Assembly: GCA_963831535.1 (NCBI GenBank)
Contig: CAWHQP010000004.1
Location: 186,001 to 250,000, forward strand
Origin: Bog-756 sp963831535
GTDB lineage: Bacteria > Actinomycetota > Acidimicrobiia > Acidimicrobiales > RAAP-2
Length of the DNA: 64,000 nucleotides
Reading direction: 5' to 3'
Position 1 is the first letter of the stretch. Every line of letters begins with the position of its first letter. Shown here piece by piece: positions 16,843 through 25,590 of this stretch. Both the position numbers and the translations under genes were made by a program. Below the pieces are notes generated by a model. It saw nothing but the letters and a program-made list of their open reading frames with translations. It had not been told where the DNA came from and ran no database searches.

Positions 16843-18906
16843 TCAGCCGGGCGGATCGTGGTCCCGGCGGAGCGCGGTCGGACGACGACGGCGCCGGAAG
16901 CGGTCGATGACCAGCAGGGCGGAGCCGGCTGAGGCCAAGGCCACGGCCAGGGCCAAGGGGAGTCGGACGTCGGTCCCGGTGGAGGCCAGGCTCGGGACCA
17001 CCGGTACGGCAGCCGGCGTCGGCGCGGCGGTGGAGGACGTCGTGGTCTGTTGCGTGGCGGTGAAGGCGTTGGTGAACGCGCAGGCCACGTCGGGATCCGC
17101 AGCGGTGAGGGTGACCAGCACATCCGAGGCGGTCGGATCGGTCGCGGCTCCGTTGCAGGAGATCGATACCGGGGCCCACGCTCCGAGCGTCGAGCTCTCC
17201 GGACCCTCCTCCACGATGGAGTACTGGCCCAGGGCGAGCGGGTTGAGGGGACTGCCGGCCGTCTGGGCGGCGGTCACCGGTACCCCGGCCTCCGTCGTCG
17301 TGGCCGTCAGCACCGGATCGGTGGTGTCGCCCGGGACGGTGGTGTCGGTGGGGTCGGCGACCGGGGTGACCACGAAGTCGGTGGTCCCCACCCCCCCGGT
17401 GGTGGTCTTGGTGACGCTCAGGCTGCCCGCCGGTGTGACCTGATTGGTGAACGTGCACTCGAGCGAGTCACCCGGGGCCGGGAGCGGGTTCGTGGGGGGG
17501 TAGGTGAACGTGAACGCGGTGGGGTCACCGGGCACCGGGGTGCCCGGCTCGCCGTCGCAGTTGAAGTTGGTGAGTGCCCAATGCTCACCTGCGGCGGCGT
17601 TGACCGAGGAAAGATCCTCCGAGAAGGTGTAGACGCCAGGCACCAGGATGGGGGCGAAGGCGGTCCCACCAGCCAGGGTGGCGGCCACCGGTTGGTCGGG
17701 GGCCGCGGTCGTGGCCACCAGCGGTGTCACCGTGGCCGAAGGGTCCGTCACCGAGAGGTTGAAGGGGCCGCCGGCCGCCCCGGTGGTCTGTTTGAGGACG
17801 GTGAGGGTGGGGTTGGACGGCGGGTCCGGTCGGGAATCGGTATAGGTGCAGGTCACCGTGGACCCCGGGGCCAGGGTGAGGGTGACCTGGGCGCCGACGA
17901 TCGTGGTGGGCCCACCGCTGCAGGTAGGTGGGGCGGGGGCGGCCCAGCCCGGATTGGGAAGCTCGGTGAAGCTCCACGACACGCCCGAGGACCGCACGAA
18001 CGAGATGCTGCCGGCCGGCACGCTGGGCGACGATGCACTGGCCGGGACGGTGATCTCGAACGGGTTGTCGTCGGGGCTGGGCGTAGCTCCCGGGTTGTAG
18101 GAGACGTTCCCCTGGAACTGGAAGGTGTTGGCTTCGGGCTCGCCGACGGCTAGCTGCTTTTGGACGACGATCGTCCCCGGGGCCGGCGTCTGGTCGACGG
18201 CGTAGTAGTAGCAGAACACGTTGGTCTGGCCCGACGGGAAGCCGACCCACTCGACATTGTCCCCGTTCAGGTTGTCGATGGCGCACCGGAGTGCACCGAA
18301 GGCGTACCGGTTGCCGAAGGTGGCCGTGCCCAGCGGATCGGTGGGCGTCCCGCCCTGTACCCACAGCTGGTGGTTGAGGGCCGCGGTGATCTGGGACTGG
18401 GTGAGGGTGACCGTCGTGGCCGCGGCGATGGACTGGCCGGTCGGGTTGCCCTGGGCGTCGAGCAGGGGAACGGACGGCTGCACGGTGATGGGCGGGGAGA
18501 CCGGGTTGGACACCCGCGACAAGTGCGAGCCCGGCGTCTGGCCGTTGATGCCGTTCCCGAAGGTGAACTGCCAACCGTTGAGCGGGGTGCAGGCGGGATC
18601 GTTGGCCGACTCGATGGCGGGGGCGATGGGCTGGCCCGATCGGTAGGCGCTGTCGGGACCGAGGTCCTGCTGGCTCTCTTGGATGTTGTTGCGGGCCAGA
18701 TTGGCCATGATGTCGGTGTATTCCGGACACTCCCGGGCCACGAAGGTCACCTGGTAGGGGTTGGCCGTGGCAGCGTGCGCGGCCGTACCGGCCGAGAGCG
18801 CCAGCGAGAACGCACCGGTGAGCCCGGCGACGACCAGGAGGGCCGCTCCCAGGCGGGCGTGCCGGCTACTGCGGCTCCGCCAGTGCATCAGCCGATGATC
18901 GCACAT
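16843..18906 (-). CDS. Sortase-anchored surface protein with LASTG sorting signal
   Basis: This 687-residue protein has a signal peptide (about 20-45, ending TAAHAA) and an N-terminal domain of about 220 residues with several cysteines. Three or four immunoglobulin-like modules follow, each ending in CTYTDS, CTFTNQ or CAFTNAF, as in SpaA/prealbumin-like pilin domains. A Thr/Ser/Pro stalk precedes the sorting signal LASTG, a 20-residue membrane helix and an RRRRR tail. The LAxTG pentapeptide fits the sortase encoded immediately downstream. The start could instead be the ATG at 18888, six residues later. A role as a major surface or pilus-like protein is inferred. Confidence 0.85.
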   Translation of the reverse strand: MCDHRLMHWRSRSSRHARLGAALLVVAGLTGAFSLALSAGTAAHAATANPYQVTFVARECPEYTDIMANLARNNIQESQQDLGPDSAYRSGQPIAPAIESANDPACTPLNGWQFTFGNGINGQTPGSHLSRVSNPVSPPITVQPSVPLLDAQGNPTGQSIAAATTVTLTQSQITAALNHQLWVQGGTPTDPLGTATFGNRYAFGALRCAIDNLNGDNVEWVGFPSGQTNVFCYYYAVDQTPAPGTIVVQKQLAVGEPEANTFQFQGNVSYNPGATPSPDDNPFEITVPASASSPSVPAGSISFVRSSGVSWSFTELPNPGWAAPAPPTCSGGPTTIVGAQVTLTLAPGSTVTCTYTDSRPDPPSNPTLTVLKQTTGAAGGPFNLSVTDPSATVTPLVATTAAPDQPVAATLAGGTAFAPILVPGVYTFSEDLSSVNAAAGEHWALTNFNCDGEPGTPVPGDPTAFTFTYPPTNPLPAPGDSLECTFTNQVTPAGSLSVTKTTTGGVGTTDFVVTPVADPTDTTVPGDTTDPVLTATTTEAGVPVTAAQTAGSPLNPLALGQYSIVEEGPESSTLGAWAPVSISCNGAATDPTASDVLVTLTAADPDVACAFTNAFTATQQTTTSSTAAPTPAAVPVVPSLASTGTDVRLPLALAVALASAGSALLVIDRFRRRRRPTALRRDHDPPG

Positions 18907-18958
18907 GCCGTCCGCCGATCCGGTGATGGGGGGCCTCTGGTCTCACCCGCCGGACCGA

Positions 18959-20290
18959 TCAGACCCGGTCCGACCTCGAGCGCAACTCGGCCACCAGGCC
19001 GTCCACGGGTACCCGGACCTGCTCGGTGGTGTCGCGGTCCCGCACCGTCACAGCATGGTCCTCGAGCGAGTCGAAGTCGATCGTCACACACCACGGTGTG
19101 CCCACCTCGTCTTGGCGGCGGTAGCGCTTGCCGATGGACTGGGTGGTGTCGTAGTCGCACATGAAGTGGGGCTGGAGCGACGCCAGGACCTGGCGGGCCA
19201 GGGGCTCCAGCGTCTCCTTCTTCGACAGGGGCAGCACCCCCACCTGATAGGGGGCCAGCCTCGGGTGCAGGCGGAGGACGGTACGGGCCTCACCCCCGAC
19301 CTCGTCCTCGTGGTAGGCCGAGAGCAGGAAGGCCATCATGGTCCGCGTGGCCCCGGCGGCGGGCTCGATGACATAGGGCACGTAGCGCTCGCCCGATGCC
19401 TGATCGAAGTACTCCAGGCGCTCACCGGACGCCGCGGCGTGGGCCTTGAGATCGAAGTCGGTCCGGTTGGCGATGCCCTCCAACTCGTCCCATCCCCACG
19501 GGAAGAGGAACTCCACGTCGGCGGTGCCCGCCGAGTAGTGGGAGAGCTCGGAGGCGTCGTGGTGACGGAGGTGGAGCTGATCGGCAGGGATCCCGAGCTC
19601 GGTGTACCAGCGGAAGCGCTCGTCCAACCAATACTCGAACCAGTGTTGGGCTTCAGCCGGGGGTACGAAGTACTCCATCTCCATCTGCTCGAACTCGCGG
19701 GTGCGGAAGACGAAGTTCTGCGGGGTGATCTCGTTGCGGAAGGACTTGCCCACCTGGGCGATGCCGAACGGCGGCTTCTTGCGGGTGGTCTGGAGCACGT
19801 TGGCGAAGTTGATGAACATCCCCTGGGCCGTCTCGGGGCGAAGGTAGGCCACCGCCCCCTCGTTCTCCAGCGGGCCGGCATGGGTCTTGAACATGAGGTT
19901 GAAGGCGCGGGCCTCGGTGAACTCGGTCGAGCCGCAGTTGGGGCACACCCCGTCGATCTTGTCCTGTCGCCATCGCTGGTGGCAGTTCCGGCAGTCGACC
20001 AGCGGATCGGTGAAGTTGGACAGGTGTCCGGAGGCCTCCCACACCGCGGGCGGGGACAGGATGGAGGCGTCGAGGCCGACCACGTCGTCACGACACTGCA
20101 CCATCGCCTCCCACCAGGCGTTCTTCACGTTGCGCAGCAGATTCACACCCAGGGGCCCGTAGTCGTAGGTGGAGCGGAAGCCGCCGTAGATCTCGGCCGA
20201 CTGGAAGATGAAGCCACGCCGCTTGCACAACGACACAACCTTCTCCATGAGGTCGTCGGGCGCGTCAACAGGAACTTCTGGGTCAGGCAT
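18959..20290 (-). CDS. glyS: Glycyl-tRNA synthetase, single-chain (GlyQS/GRS1) type
   Basis: This 443-residue class II synthetase charges tRNA-Gly. It starts MPDPEVPVDAPDDLMEKVVS. Motif 1 lies near AEIYGGFRSTYDYGPLG, the zinc-binding CRNC...CPNC pairs near residues 100-120, RPETAQGMFINFANV near 155, motif 2 near GKSFRNEITPQ, and the C-terminal anticodon-binding domain at about 335-443. The ATG at 20290 overlaps the hemW stop by 8 nt; an upstream in-frame GTG at 20320 would add ten residues and lie wholly inside hemW. Confidence 0.96.
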   Translation of the reverse strand: MPDPEVPVDAPDDLMEKVVSLCKRRGFIFQSAEIYGGFRSTYDYGPLGVNLLRNVKNAWWEAMVQCRDDVVGLDASILSPPAVWEASGHLSNFTDPLVDCRNCHQRWRQDKIDGVCPNCGSTEFTEARAFNLMFKTHAGPLENEGAVAYLRPETAQGMFINFANVLQTTRKKPPFGIAQVGKSFRNEITPQNFVFRTREFEQMEMEYFVPPAEAQHWFEYWLDERFRWYTELGIPADQLHLRHHDASELSHYSAGTADVEFLFPWGWDELEGIANRTDFDLKAHAAASGERLEYFDQASGERYVPYVIEPAAGATRTMMAFLLSAYHEDEVGGEARTVLRLHPRLAPYQVGVLPLSKKETLEPLARQVLASLQPHFMCDYDTTQSIGKRYRRQDEVGTPWCVTIDFDSLEDHAVTVRDRDTTEQVRVPVDGLVAELRSRSDRV

Positions 20291-21443
20291 AGGGAGAAAT
20301 CGTACCGGTTGGGTCGCCACCGACGACCACGTCGTCGGTGGTCGTCTCTGTGGGCCCGTCGCCGGTGACGAGCCGGGCGGTCACGGCGTTGGCCAGCAGG
20401 CGGCCCCGGACGGTGAGCACCGCCCGTCCTCTAGTACGGTCCACGAGTCCCTCGAGGTCCGGGTCCTCGGGGAGGCAGTCGAGCGGCACACCGGCCGGGG
20501 TGCGCAGGGCCAGGGCCAGGGCCTCGAACCGACGCTGTTCCGCGGTGAGCACCTCGTCGCCGGCGGTGACCGGGGCTCCGGACTGGATGGCCGCCACGTA
20601 CCGGTCGGGAGTCCGGATGTTCCACCACCGCCTCCCCCTCCGGTGGGAGTGGGCCGACGACCCGATCCCTCGGTAGTCACCCTGGTCCCAGTAGAGACCG
20701 TTGTGCCGGCACGCGTGACCGGGGACGGCCCAGTTGGAGATCTCCTCCCACCGGTAGCCCCGTTCGGTCAGTATTCGGTCGGCCTGCTCGTAACGATCGG
20801 CCTGGCCGTCCTCGTCGGGGTGGCGGTCCGTGGCCGCGGCCAGCGGCGTCCCCGGCTCCACGGTGAGGGCGTAGGCGCTCAGATGGGGCGGGGGCGAGGC
20901 CAGACCGAGTACGTCCTCGAGGCTCCGCACCCAGTCGGCGTCACGCTCGCCCGCCCCCCCGATGATCAGATCCATGTTCCACGATGCGAAACCGGCCGCA
21001 GCCACCACGCCGGCGGCCTCGGTGGCCTGGGCCGACCCGTGGCGCCGGCCCAGGCCGACCAGGACATGGGGGACGGTGGACTGCACACCGAGCGAGATCC
21101 GGGTCACGCCGGCGGACCGGTAGACGGCCAACCGGGTCTGGTCGATGTCCTCGGGATTGCACTCCACCGTGACCTCGGCCCCGGGACGACGCGGTACGGC
21201 GTCGAGGATTCCGGCCAGGAGGTCGGCTGGGATGCGGGAGGGTGTTCCCCCTCCGAAGAACACCGACGTGGCCTCGGGCATCCCCTCCTCGGAGCCGGCC
21301 CGGCCCAACTCGGCGATGCAGGCGGCGGCGTAGGACTCCATCAGATGGTCCCGGTCGGTGTACGTGGCGAAGGCGCAGTAGTCGCAGCGCTCCCGGCAGA
21401 ACGGGATGTGCACGTAGACACCGAAGGGCGGGTACGGGGTCAC
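20283..21443 (-). CDS. hemW: HemW-like radical SAM protein
   Basis: This 386-residue protein is of the HemW group (heme chaperone, formerly called oxygen-independent coproporphyrinogen oxidase-like). The radical SAM motif CRERCDYC (C-x3-C-x2-C) lies at about residues 17-24 after YVHIPF. FFGGGTPS follows near 72. ECNPEDID and ISLGVQS are also present, as is a C-terminal HemW domain. The extra Cys that marks true coproporphyrinogen dehydrogenase (CxxxCxxCxC) is absent: the residue after YC is AF. The start is GTG 21443, overlapping the photolyase stop by 4 nt (GTGA); longer in-frame readings lie inside the photolyase gene. Confidence 0.92.
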   Translation of the reverse strand: MTPYPPFGVYVHIPFCRERCDYCAFATYTDRDHLMESYAAACIAELGRAGSEEGMPEATSVFFGGGTPSRIPADLLAGILDAVPRRPGAEVTVECNPEDIDQTRLAVYRSAGVTRISLGVQSTVPHVLVGLGRRHGSAQATEAAGVVAAAGFASWNMDLIIGGAGERDADWVRSLEDVLGLASPPPHLSAYALTVEPGTPLAAATDRHPDEDGQADRYEQADRILTERGYRWEEISNWAVPGHACRHNGLYWDQGDYRGIGSSAHSHRRGRRWWNIRTPDRYVAAIQSGAPVTAGDEVLTAEQRRFEALALALRTPAGVPLDCLPEDPDLEGLVDRTRGRAVLTVRGRLLANAVTARLVTGDGPTETTTDDVVVGGDPTGTISPYA

Positions 21444-22786
21444 CGGGATCCGCCCTTCGCTGCGGCCAGGGACAGCCGGGCCTCGTCCCAGCGGCGGAGC
21501 GCCTCGACCCGCTCGGTGGCGTGGTCCACGATGGGGGCGGGGTAGCCGAACCCGTCGAACTCGGGCACGTACTTCCGGACGTAGGCGCCGTCCGGGTCGA
21601 AGCGCTCGGCCTGGAGGTTGGGGTTGAACACCCGGTGGAAGGGGGCGGCGTCGGTGCCGGTGCCGGCCACCCACTGCCAGCCGTGGTTGTTGGAGGCCAG
21701 GTCACCGTCGACCAGCAGGTCGAGGAAGAGCCGGGCCCCGCGGCGCCAGTCGAGGTGGAGGTCCTTGACGAGGAATGAGGCCGTCAGCATCCGCACCCGG
21801 TTGTGCATCCACCCTTCGCGGCGGAGCTGGCGCATGCCGGCATCGACCAACGGGAAGCCGGTGCGACCACCGGCCCAGGCGGCGAACCGCTCGTCGGCCC
21901 GGGGCCCGCTGTCCCAGCGGAGGTGGCTCCCGACGGGCAGGAGGGACTCCCAGGCCGAGGCCGGGTGGTGCCAGAGCACGTCGGCGTAGAACTCCCGCCA
22001 GGCCAGCTCGGAGCGGAACACCCCGGACCCAGGGCCCGCGGGGAGCCGGGCCAGGATCTGGCGCGGATGGAGGGTGCCGAAGCGCAGGTAGGGCGAGAGA
22101 CGGGAGGTCCCCTCATGATCGGGCCGGTCGCGTTCATTGCCGTAGCGCTCCACCGGACCGGCCAGGAACCTGGCCAGGGCCGCGGCCGCCGCCTCACGAC
22201 CGGGGGCGGGCAGTGAGGGTGAGTCGGCCGGGACGCCGATCGCCGCCACCGCCCCCTCGGACCCGGCACTCCGCCAGCGGACCCCGGTCGGAGCGGCCAG
22301 TGGATCCGACCAACCGTGCGTCTCCCAGCCCCGGCGGAACGGGGTGAACACCCGGTAGGGGTCCCCGTTGGCCGTGCGCACCCGTCCCGGCGACACGGCG
22401 TAGGGGGAGCCCACGAGGGCGAGCTCGGCCCCCGACGCCGCCAGTGCGGCGGCCACCCGGGCGTCACGCCGGCGGCCGTAGGGTGCGGCGTCGCCGGTGG
22501 CGAAGACCGTCCGGGCCCCCACCTCGGCGGCGAAGGCCGGTACCACCTCGCCGGGTCGACCGGACCGGATGGTCAACGACCCCTCCACCTCATCGTCGAG
22601 GTCGGCTAACGAACCGGCCAGGAACGAGCGCCGGTTGGCCCCCGAGGACGCCATCAGGGCCCGGTCGGCCACGAAGAGCGGGGCCACCGGGGCCCCGGCG
22701 GCGGTCGCCTCGTCCACCGCCGCCCGCAACGCCGGATGGTCGGCGGTCCTCAGGTCCCGGCGGAACCAGAGGACCGTCGCCCCCAC
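21440..22786 (-). CDS. phrB: Class I DNA photolyase / cryptochrome family protein
   Basis: This 448-residue flavoprotein uses light to repair pyrimidine dimers. The N-terminal alpha/beta antenna domain starts ATVLWFRRDLRTADHPAL. The C-terminal FAD domain has RLSPYLRFGTLHPRQ, ELAWREFYADVLWHHP, the TGFPLVDAGMRQLRREGWMH signature at about residues 335-355, and WQWVAGTGTDA. The start is GTG at 22786, 40 nt after recO; a longer open frame continues antisense-free into recO and is not coding there. It overlaps hemW by 4 nt. A cryptochrome role is possible, but the repair-type signature residues are intact. Confidence 0.93.
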   Translation of the reverse strand: MGATVLWFRRDLRTADHPALRAAVDEATAAGAPVAPLFVADRALMASSGANRRSFLAGSLADLDDEVEGSLTIRSGRPGEVVPAFAAEVGARTVFATGDAAPYGRRRDARVAAALAASGAELALVGSPYAVSPGRVRTANGDPYRVFTPFRRGWETHGWSDPLAAPTGVRWRSAGSEGAVAAIGVPADSPSLPAPGREAAAAALARFLAGPVERYGNERDRPDHEGTSRLSPYLRFGTLHPRQILARLPAGPGSGVFRSELAWREFYADVLWHHPASAWESLLPVGSHLRWDSGPRADERFAAWAGGRTGFPLVDAGMRQLRREGWMHNRVRMLTASFLVKDLHLDWRRGARLFLDLLVDGDLASNNHGWQWVAGTGTDAAPFHRVFNPNLQAERFDPDGAYVRKYVPEFDGFGYPAPIVDHATERVEALRRWDEARLSLAAAKGGSR

Positions 22787-22826
22787 CGACCTGGTGTTCC
22801 TCGCACGGCCGGCACCAGCGATCAAC

Positions 22827-23552
22827 TCAGGACACCTGGCTCGAGCGCACCGAGCGGAGCCGGCGGTCGAGGTGGGCCTCCATGGCCTCGGTGGCCAGAG
22901 CGGCGATCTCGTCGGTGACGGGCGAGCGGGGCTCGGCCAGTACGCCGGCCAGGCCACCGCCCAGCGTGCGACGCAACAGGTCGAGGCCGGCCGGCGAGAG
23001 CGGTCGACCCCGCCGGCAGTGCCGGCACAGCACGCCCCCCTCCACGAGGTCGAAGGCCACCAGTTGGGCGCGGTCGTCCTCGCCGCACGAGACACAGACC
23101 TCCAGCACCGGAGCCGATCCCTCGAGGACCAGGACCTTGAGGAAGAAGGCCGCAGCCACCAGGGGTGAGTTCTGTTCGGCCAGCGCGGCGATAGCCCCCA
23201 CCAGCATCTCGTAGAGGCGGGGGTTGGCGTGTCGCTCCTGACCGATCTGGTCCACCACTTCCAGCATGGACATGGCCGTCGACATCCGGTCGAGGTCCTC
23301 ACGCACGACCCGGTTGGTGTCGATCACCTCCACCTGGTTGATGGTGTCGAGGTCGCCACGGCCCTGCCAACCGAGCAGAGCCACGTGGCTGAGGGGCTCC
23401 AGGCGCGAGCCGAACTTGGAAGTCGTGCGGCGCACCCCTTTGGCCACGGCCCGCACCTTGCCGTGCTCCTCGGTCATGAGGGTGACGATCCGGTCGGCCT
23501 CACCTAGCCGGATGGTGCGCAGCACCATGCCCCGGTCCCGGAACAGGGTCAT
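22827..23552 (-). CDS. recO: DNA repair protein RecO
   Basis: This 241-residue protein works with RecF and RecR to load RecA on gapped DNA. The N-terminal OB fold runs from MTLFRDRGMVLRTIRLGEAD to about residue 80, followed by a helical domain. A zinc-binding cluster CVSCGEDD...CRHCRRG lies at about residues 153-180. The start overlaps the stop of the preceding small membrane-protein gene by 4 nt (ATGA), so it is co-transcribed with uppS. Confidence 0.94.
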   Translation of the reverse strand: MTLFRDRGMVLRTIRLGEADRIVTLMTEEHGKVRAVAKGVRRTTSKFGSRLEPLSHVALLGWQGRGDLDTINQVEVIDTNRVVREDLDRMSTAMSMLEVVDQIGQERHANPRLYEMLVGAIAALAEQNSPLVAAAFFLKVLVLEGSAPVLEVCVSCGEDDRAQLVAFDLVEGGVLCRHCRRGRPLSPAGLDLLRRTLGGGLAGVLAEPRSPVTDEIAALATEAMEAHLDRRLRSVRSSQVS

Positions 23553-23863
23553 CGGGGCCTGCGTCCCTCCTCGGCGGCCGGGCCCGGTGTGGCCGAGGGG
23601 AGGGCACCGTTGGGCCCGCTGGACGACAGGGGGGCCTGACCCTGCCCGACGGGACGGCCCGGGGAACGCCCGTGGCTCCTCCCGCCCCCCAGCAGGTTGT
23701 TGGCACCGATCAGGGCGGCCAGGACCGGCGGGATAACCACCAGCGGTGCCACCACCGTGAAGCCGGCCACCATCATCATGACCATGCCGGCGTAGACGAT
23801 GGCCCCCACCACCAGACCCGTGACGATCCAGACCCCTCCGGTGTCATCGCGGGTTCGGATCAC
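23549..23863 (-). CDS. Small membrane protein between uppS and recO
   Basis: This 104-residue protein has about two adjacent hydrophobic segments (residues about 12-35, VWIVTGLVVGAIVYAGMVMM, and 38-60, FTVVAPLVVIPPVLAALIGA). A basic, Gly/Ser/Pro-rich cytoplasmic-looking tail follows. Its GTG overlaps the uppS stop (GTGA) and its own stop overlaps the recO ATG, so the operon context is strong evidence that it is expressed. No family is recognised. Longer readings of the same frame to 23944 lie inside uppS. Confidence 0.65.
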   Translation of the reverse strand: MIRTRDDTGGVWIVTGLVVGAIVYAGMVMMMVAGFTVVAPLVVIPPVLAALIGANNLLGGGRSHGRSPGRPVGQGQAPLSSSGPNGALPSATPGPAAEEGRRPR

Positions 23864-24630
23864 TGCACACCTCCGTAGCGGCGTTGGCGCTGTTGGTAGT
23901 CGCGTACCGCCTCGAAGAGGTGGCCCCGCCGGAAATCGGGCCACAGCACGTCGTCGAAGACCAGTTCACTGTAGGCCAGCTGCCACAGGAGGAAGTTGGA
24001 GATGCGGTGCTCGCCCGACGTCCTGATGACCAGGTCGGGGTCGGGTTGGTCCGGGAAGTAGAGCCGGGACCGGATGGCCTTCTCATTGACCTTCTCGGCC
24101 GGGACCCCGTCGGCCACCAGGCGCTGCACGGCGTCGACGATCTCGGCCCGGCCGCCATAGTTGAATGCCATGGTCAGGGTGCATCGACGGTTGCCCTTGG
24201 TCAGGTCGATCGACTCGTCCATCCGCTTCAGCACCCGCTTGGGCACCCGCCAGTCCCGCCGCCCGGCGAAGCGGATCCGGACGCCCTTGTCGTGGAGTTC
24301 GTCGCGCCGTCGCATGAGCAGGCTCTCGTTGAAGCCCATCAGGTAGCGGACCTCGTCGGCCGGTCGTCGCCAGTTCTCCGTGGAGAAGGCGTACATGGTG
24401 ATCCAGGGGATTCCGAGGTCGAGGGCACCCTCGACGGCATCGAGCAGTGCGGCCTCGCCGGCGGCGTGGCCCTCGGTCCGGGGCAGTCCCCGCCGGGCCG
24501 CCCACCGGCCGTTCCCGTCCATGACGCAGGCCACGTGGAGCGGGATCGGTCCCCCGACCAGATCGGACGCCGCCACCGTTGGTCGCCGGGGTTCCCCGGG
24601 GACCTCAGGCCCTGACTCGTCCGGTTGCAC
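23860..24630 (-). CDS. uppS: Polyprenyl diphosphate synthase, UppS/cis-prenyltransferase family
   Basis: This 256-residue cis-prenyltransferase makes the long polyprenyl diphosphate that carries cell-wall and glycan precursors. The catalytic Asp is in CVMDGNGRWA (about residues 34-43), the substrate-binding segment is YAFSTENWRRP (about 80-90), and the C-terminal signature is DLVIRTSGEHRISNFLLWQ (about 205-225). The start is GTG 24630 preceded by a -10 box 6 nt away. The adjacent 104-residue membrane protein and recO follow in the same operon. Confidence 0.95.
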   Translation of the reverse strand: MQPDESGPEVPGEPRRPTVAASDLVGGPIPLHVACVMDGNGRWAARRGLPRTEGHAAGEAALLDAVEGALDLGIPWITMYAFSTENWRRPADEVRYLMGFNESLLMRRRDELHDKGVRIRFAGRRDWRVPKRVLKRMDESIDLTKGNRRCTLTMAFNYGGRAEIVDAVQRLVADGVPAEKVNEKAIRSRLYFPDQPDPDLVIRTSGEHRISNFLLWQLAYSELVFDDVLWPDFRRGHLFEAVRDYQQRQRRYGGVQ

Positions 24631-24636
24631 CCTGCG

Positions 24637-24642
24637 AACCTA
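24637..24642 (-). promoter_or_regulatory. -10 box of uppS (leaderless)
   Basis: TAGGTT on the minus strand ends 6 nt before the GTG; no ribosome site is visible. Confidence 0.45.
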
Positions 24643-24751
24643 TCGCCTCCACGCCGGGACCCGTGCCTGGAGTCCGGTGGCGAAGCCGCTCGGCGCCCGG
24701 GTGGCGGTACTGAATGTTGAGCCGACGCGCTGTGAGGACTAGACCCTGCCC

Positions 24752-25510
24752 ATGTCACCGCAGGACGCCCTGGCTATCTTCGCCGCCGGACTGGCGGCCG
24801 GAACGGTCAACGTCATCGTCGGCTCCGGGTCACTGATCACCTTTCCCACCTTGTTGGCCCTGGGCTACCCACCGGTCCTCGCCAACGTGTCCAACACCGT
24901 CGGCCTGGTCCCGGGCAGCGTGAGCGCCGTGGTGGCCTACCGCCGCGAGCTGGTCGGCCAACGCCGCCGGGTGATCCAGCTGGGCTCGGCCTCCCTCGTG
25001 GGCGGACTCTCCGGGGCCGTCCTCCTGCTGGCCCTCCCCCACAGCGTGTTCAAGGCCGCCGTGCCCGTCCTCATCGCCATCGCCGCCCTGCTGATGGCGG
25101 CCCAGCCCCGGATCAGCGCCGGCCTCGAACGCCGCGGCAACCGCCGCACCCACGGTGGCGCCGCACTGTTGGTGGGGGTGTTCCTCACCGGTGTCTACGG
25201 CGGGTACTTCGGGGCGGCCCAGGGGGTCATCCTGATCGCCCTGTTGGCCATCTTCATCGACGACGACCTCCAGCGCCTCAACGGCGTGAAGAACGCTCTT
25301 GCCCTCACGGTGAACGCCGTGGCCGGGCTGTTCTTTATCGCCTCCACCCACATCTCGTGGGAGGTGGCTGGTCTCATCGCCGCCGGCTCGATCATCGGGG
25401 GCCAGGTCGGCGGGCGTTACGGCCGCCGACTCCCGGCCCGCCTCCTCCGGTGGGTCATCGTCATCGTCGGACTCGGCGTGGCCGTCGGGCTGGCCATCGA
25501 ATGGCACTGA
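24752..25510 (+). CDS. TSUP (TauE/SafE) family membrane transporter
   Basis: This 252-residue integral membrane protein has about eight hydrophobic segments in two homologous halves, beginning DALAIFAAGLAAGTVNVIVG and VSNTVGLVPGSVSAVVAYRR in the first half and GVYGGYFGAAQGVILIALLA in the second. The GG/GS-rich turns match the TauE/SafE fold. Members export or import sulfonates, sulfite or other small organic anions; the substrate cannot be told. It is divergent from uppS with a 121-nt gap and 80 nt ahead of the helicase gene. Confidence 0.88.
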   Translation: MSPQDALAIFAAGLAAGTVNVIVGSGSLITFPTLLALGYPPVLANVSNTVGLVPGSVSAVVAYRRELVGQRRRVIQLGSASLVGGLSGAVLLLALPHSVFKAAVPVLIAIAALLMAAQPRISAGLERRGNRRTHGGAALLVGVFLTGVYGGYFGAAQGVILIALLAIFIDDDLQRLNGVKNALALTVNAVAGLFFIASTHISWEVAGLIAAGSIIGGQVGGRYGRRLPARLLRWVIVIVGLGVAVGLAIEWH

Positions 25511-25578
25511 GGGTCCGGGCGCCCGGGAGTGGATCCGGTTGGTCCACCACCCGGTCGAGGCGCCGGCGGAGCCGCCGG

Positions 25579-25584
25579 TAGGGT
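25579..25584 (+). promoter_or_regulatory. -10 box of the helicase gene (leaderless)
   Basis: TAGGGT ends 6 nt before the ATG at 25591. Confidence 0.5.
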
Positions 25585-25590
25585 CGTTGG

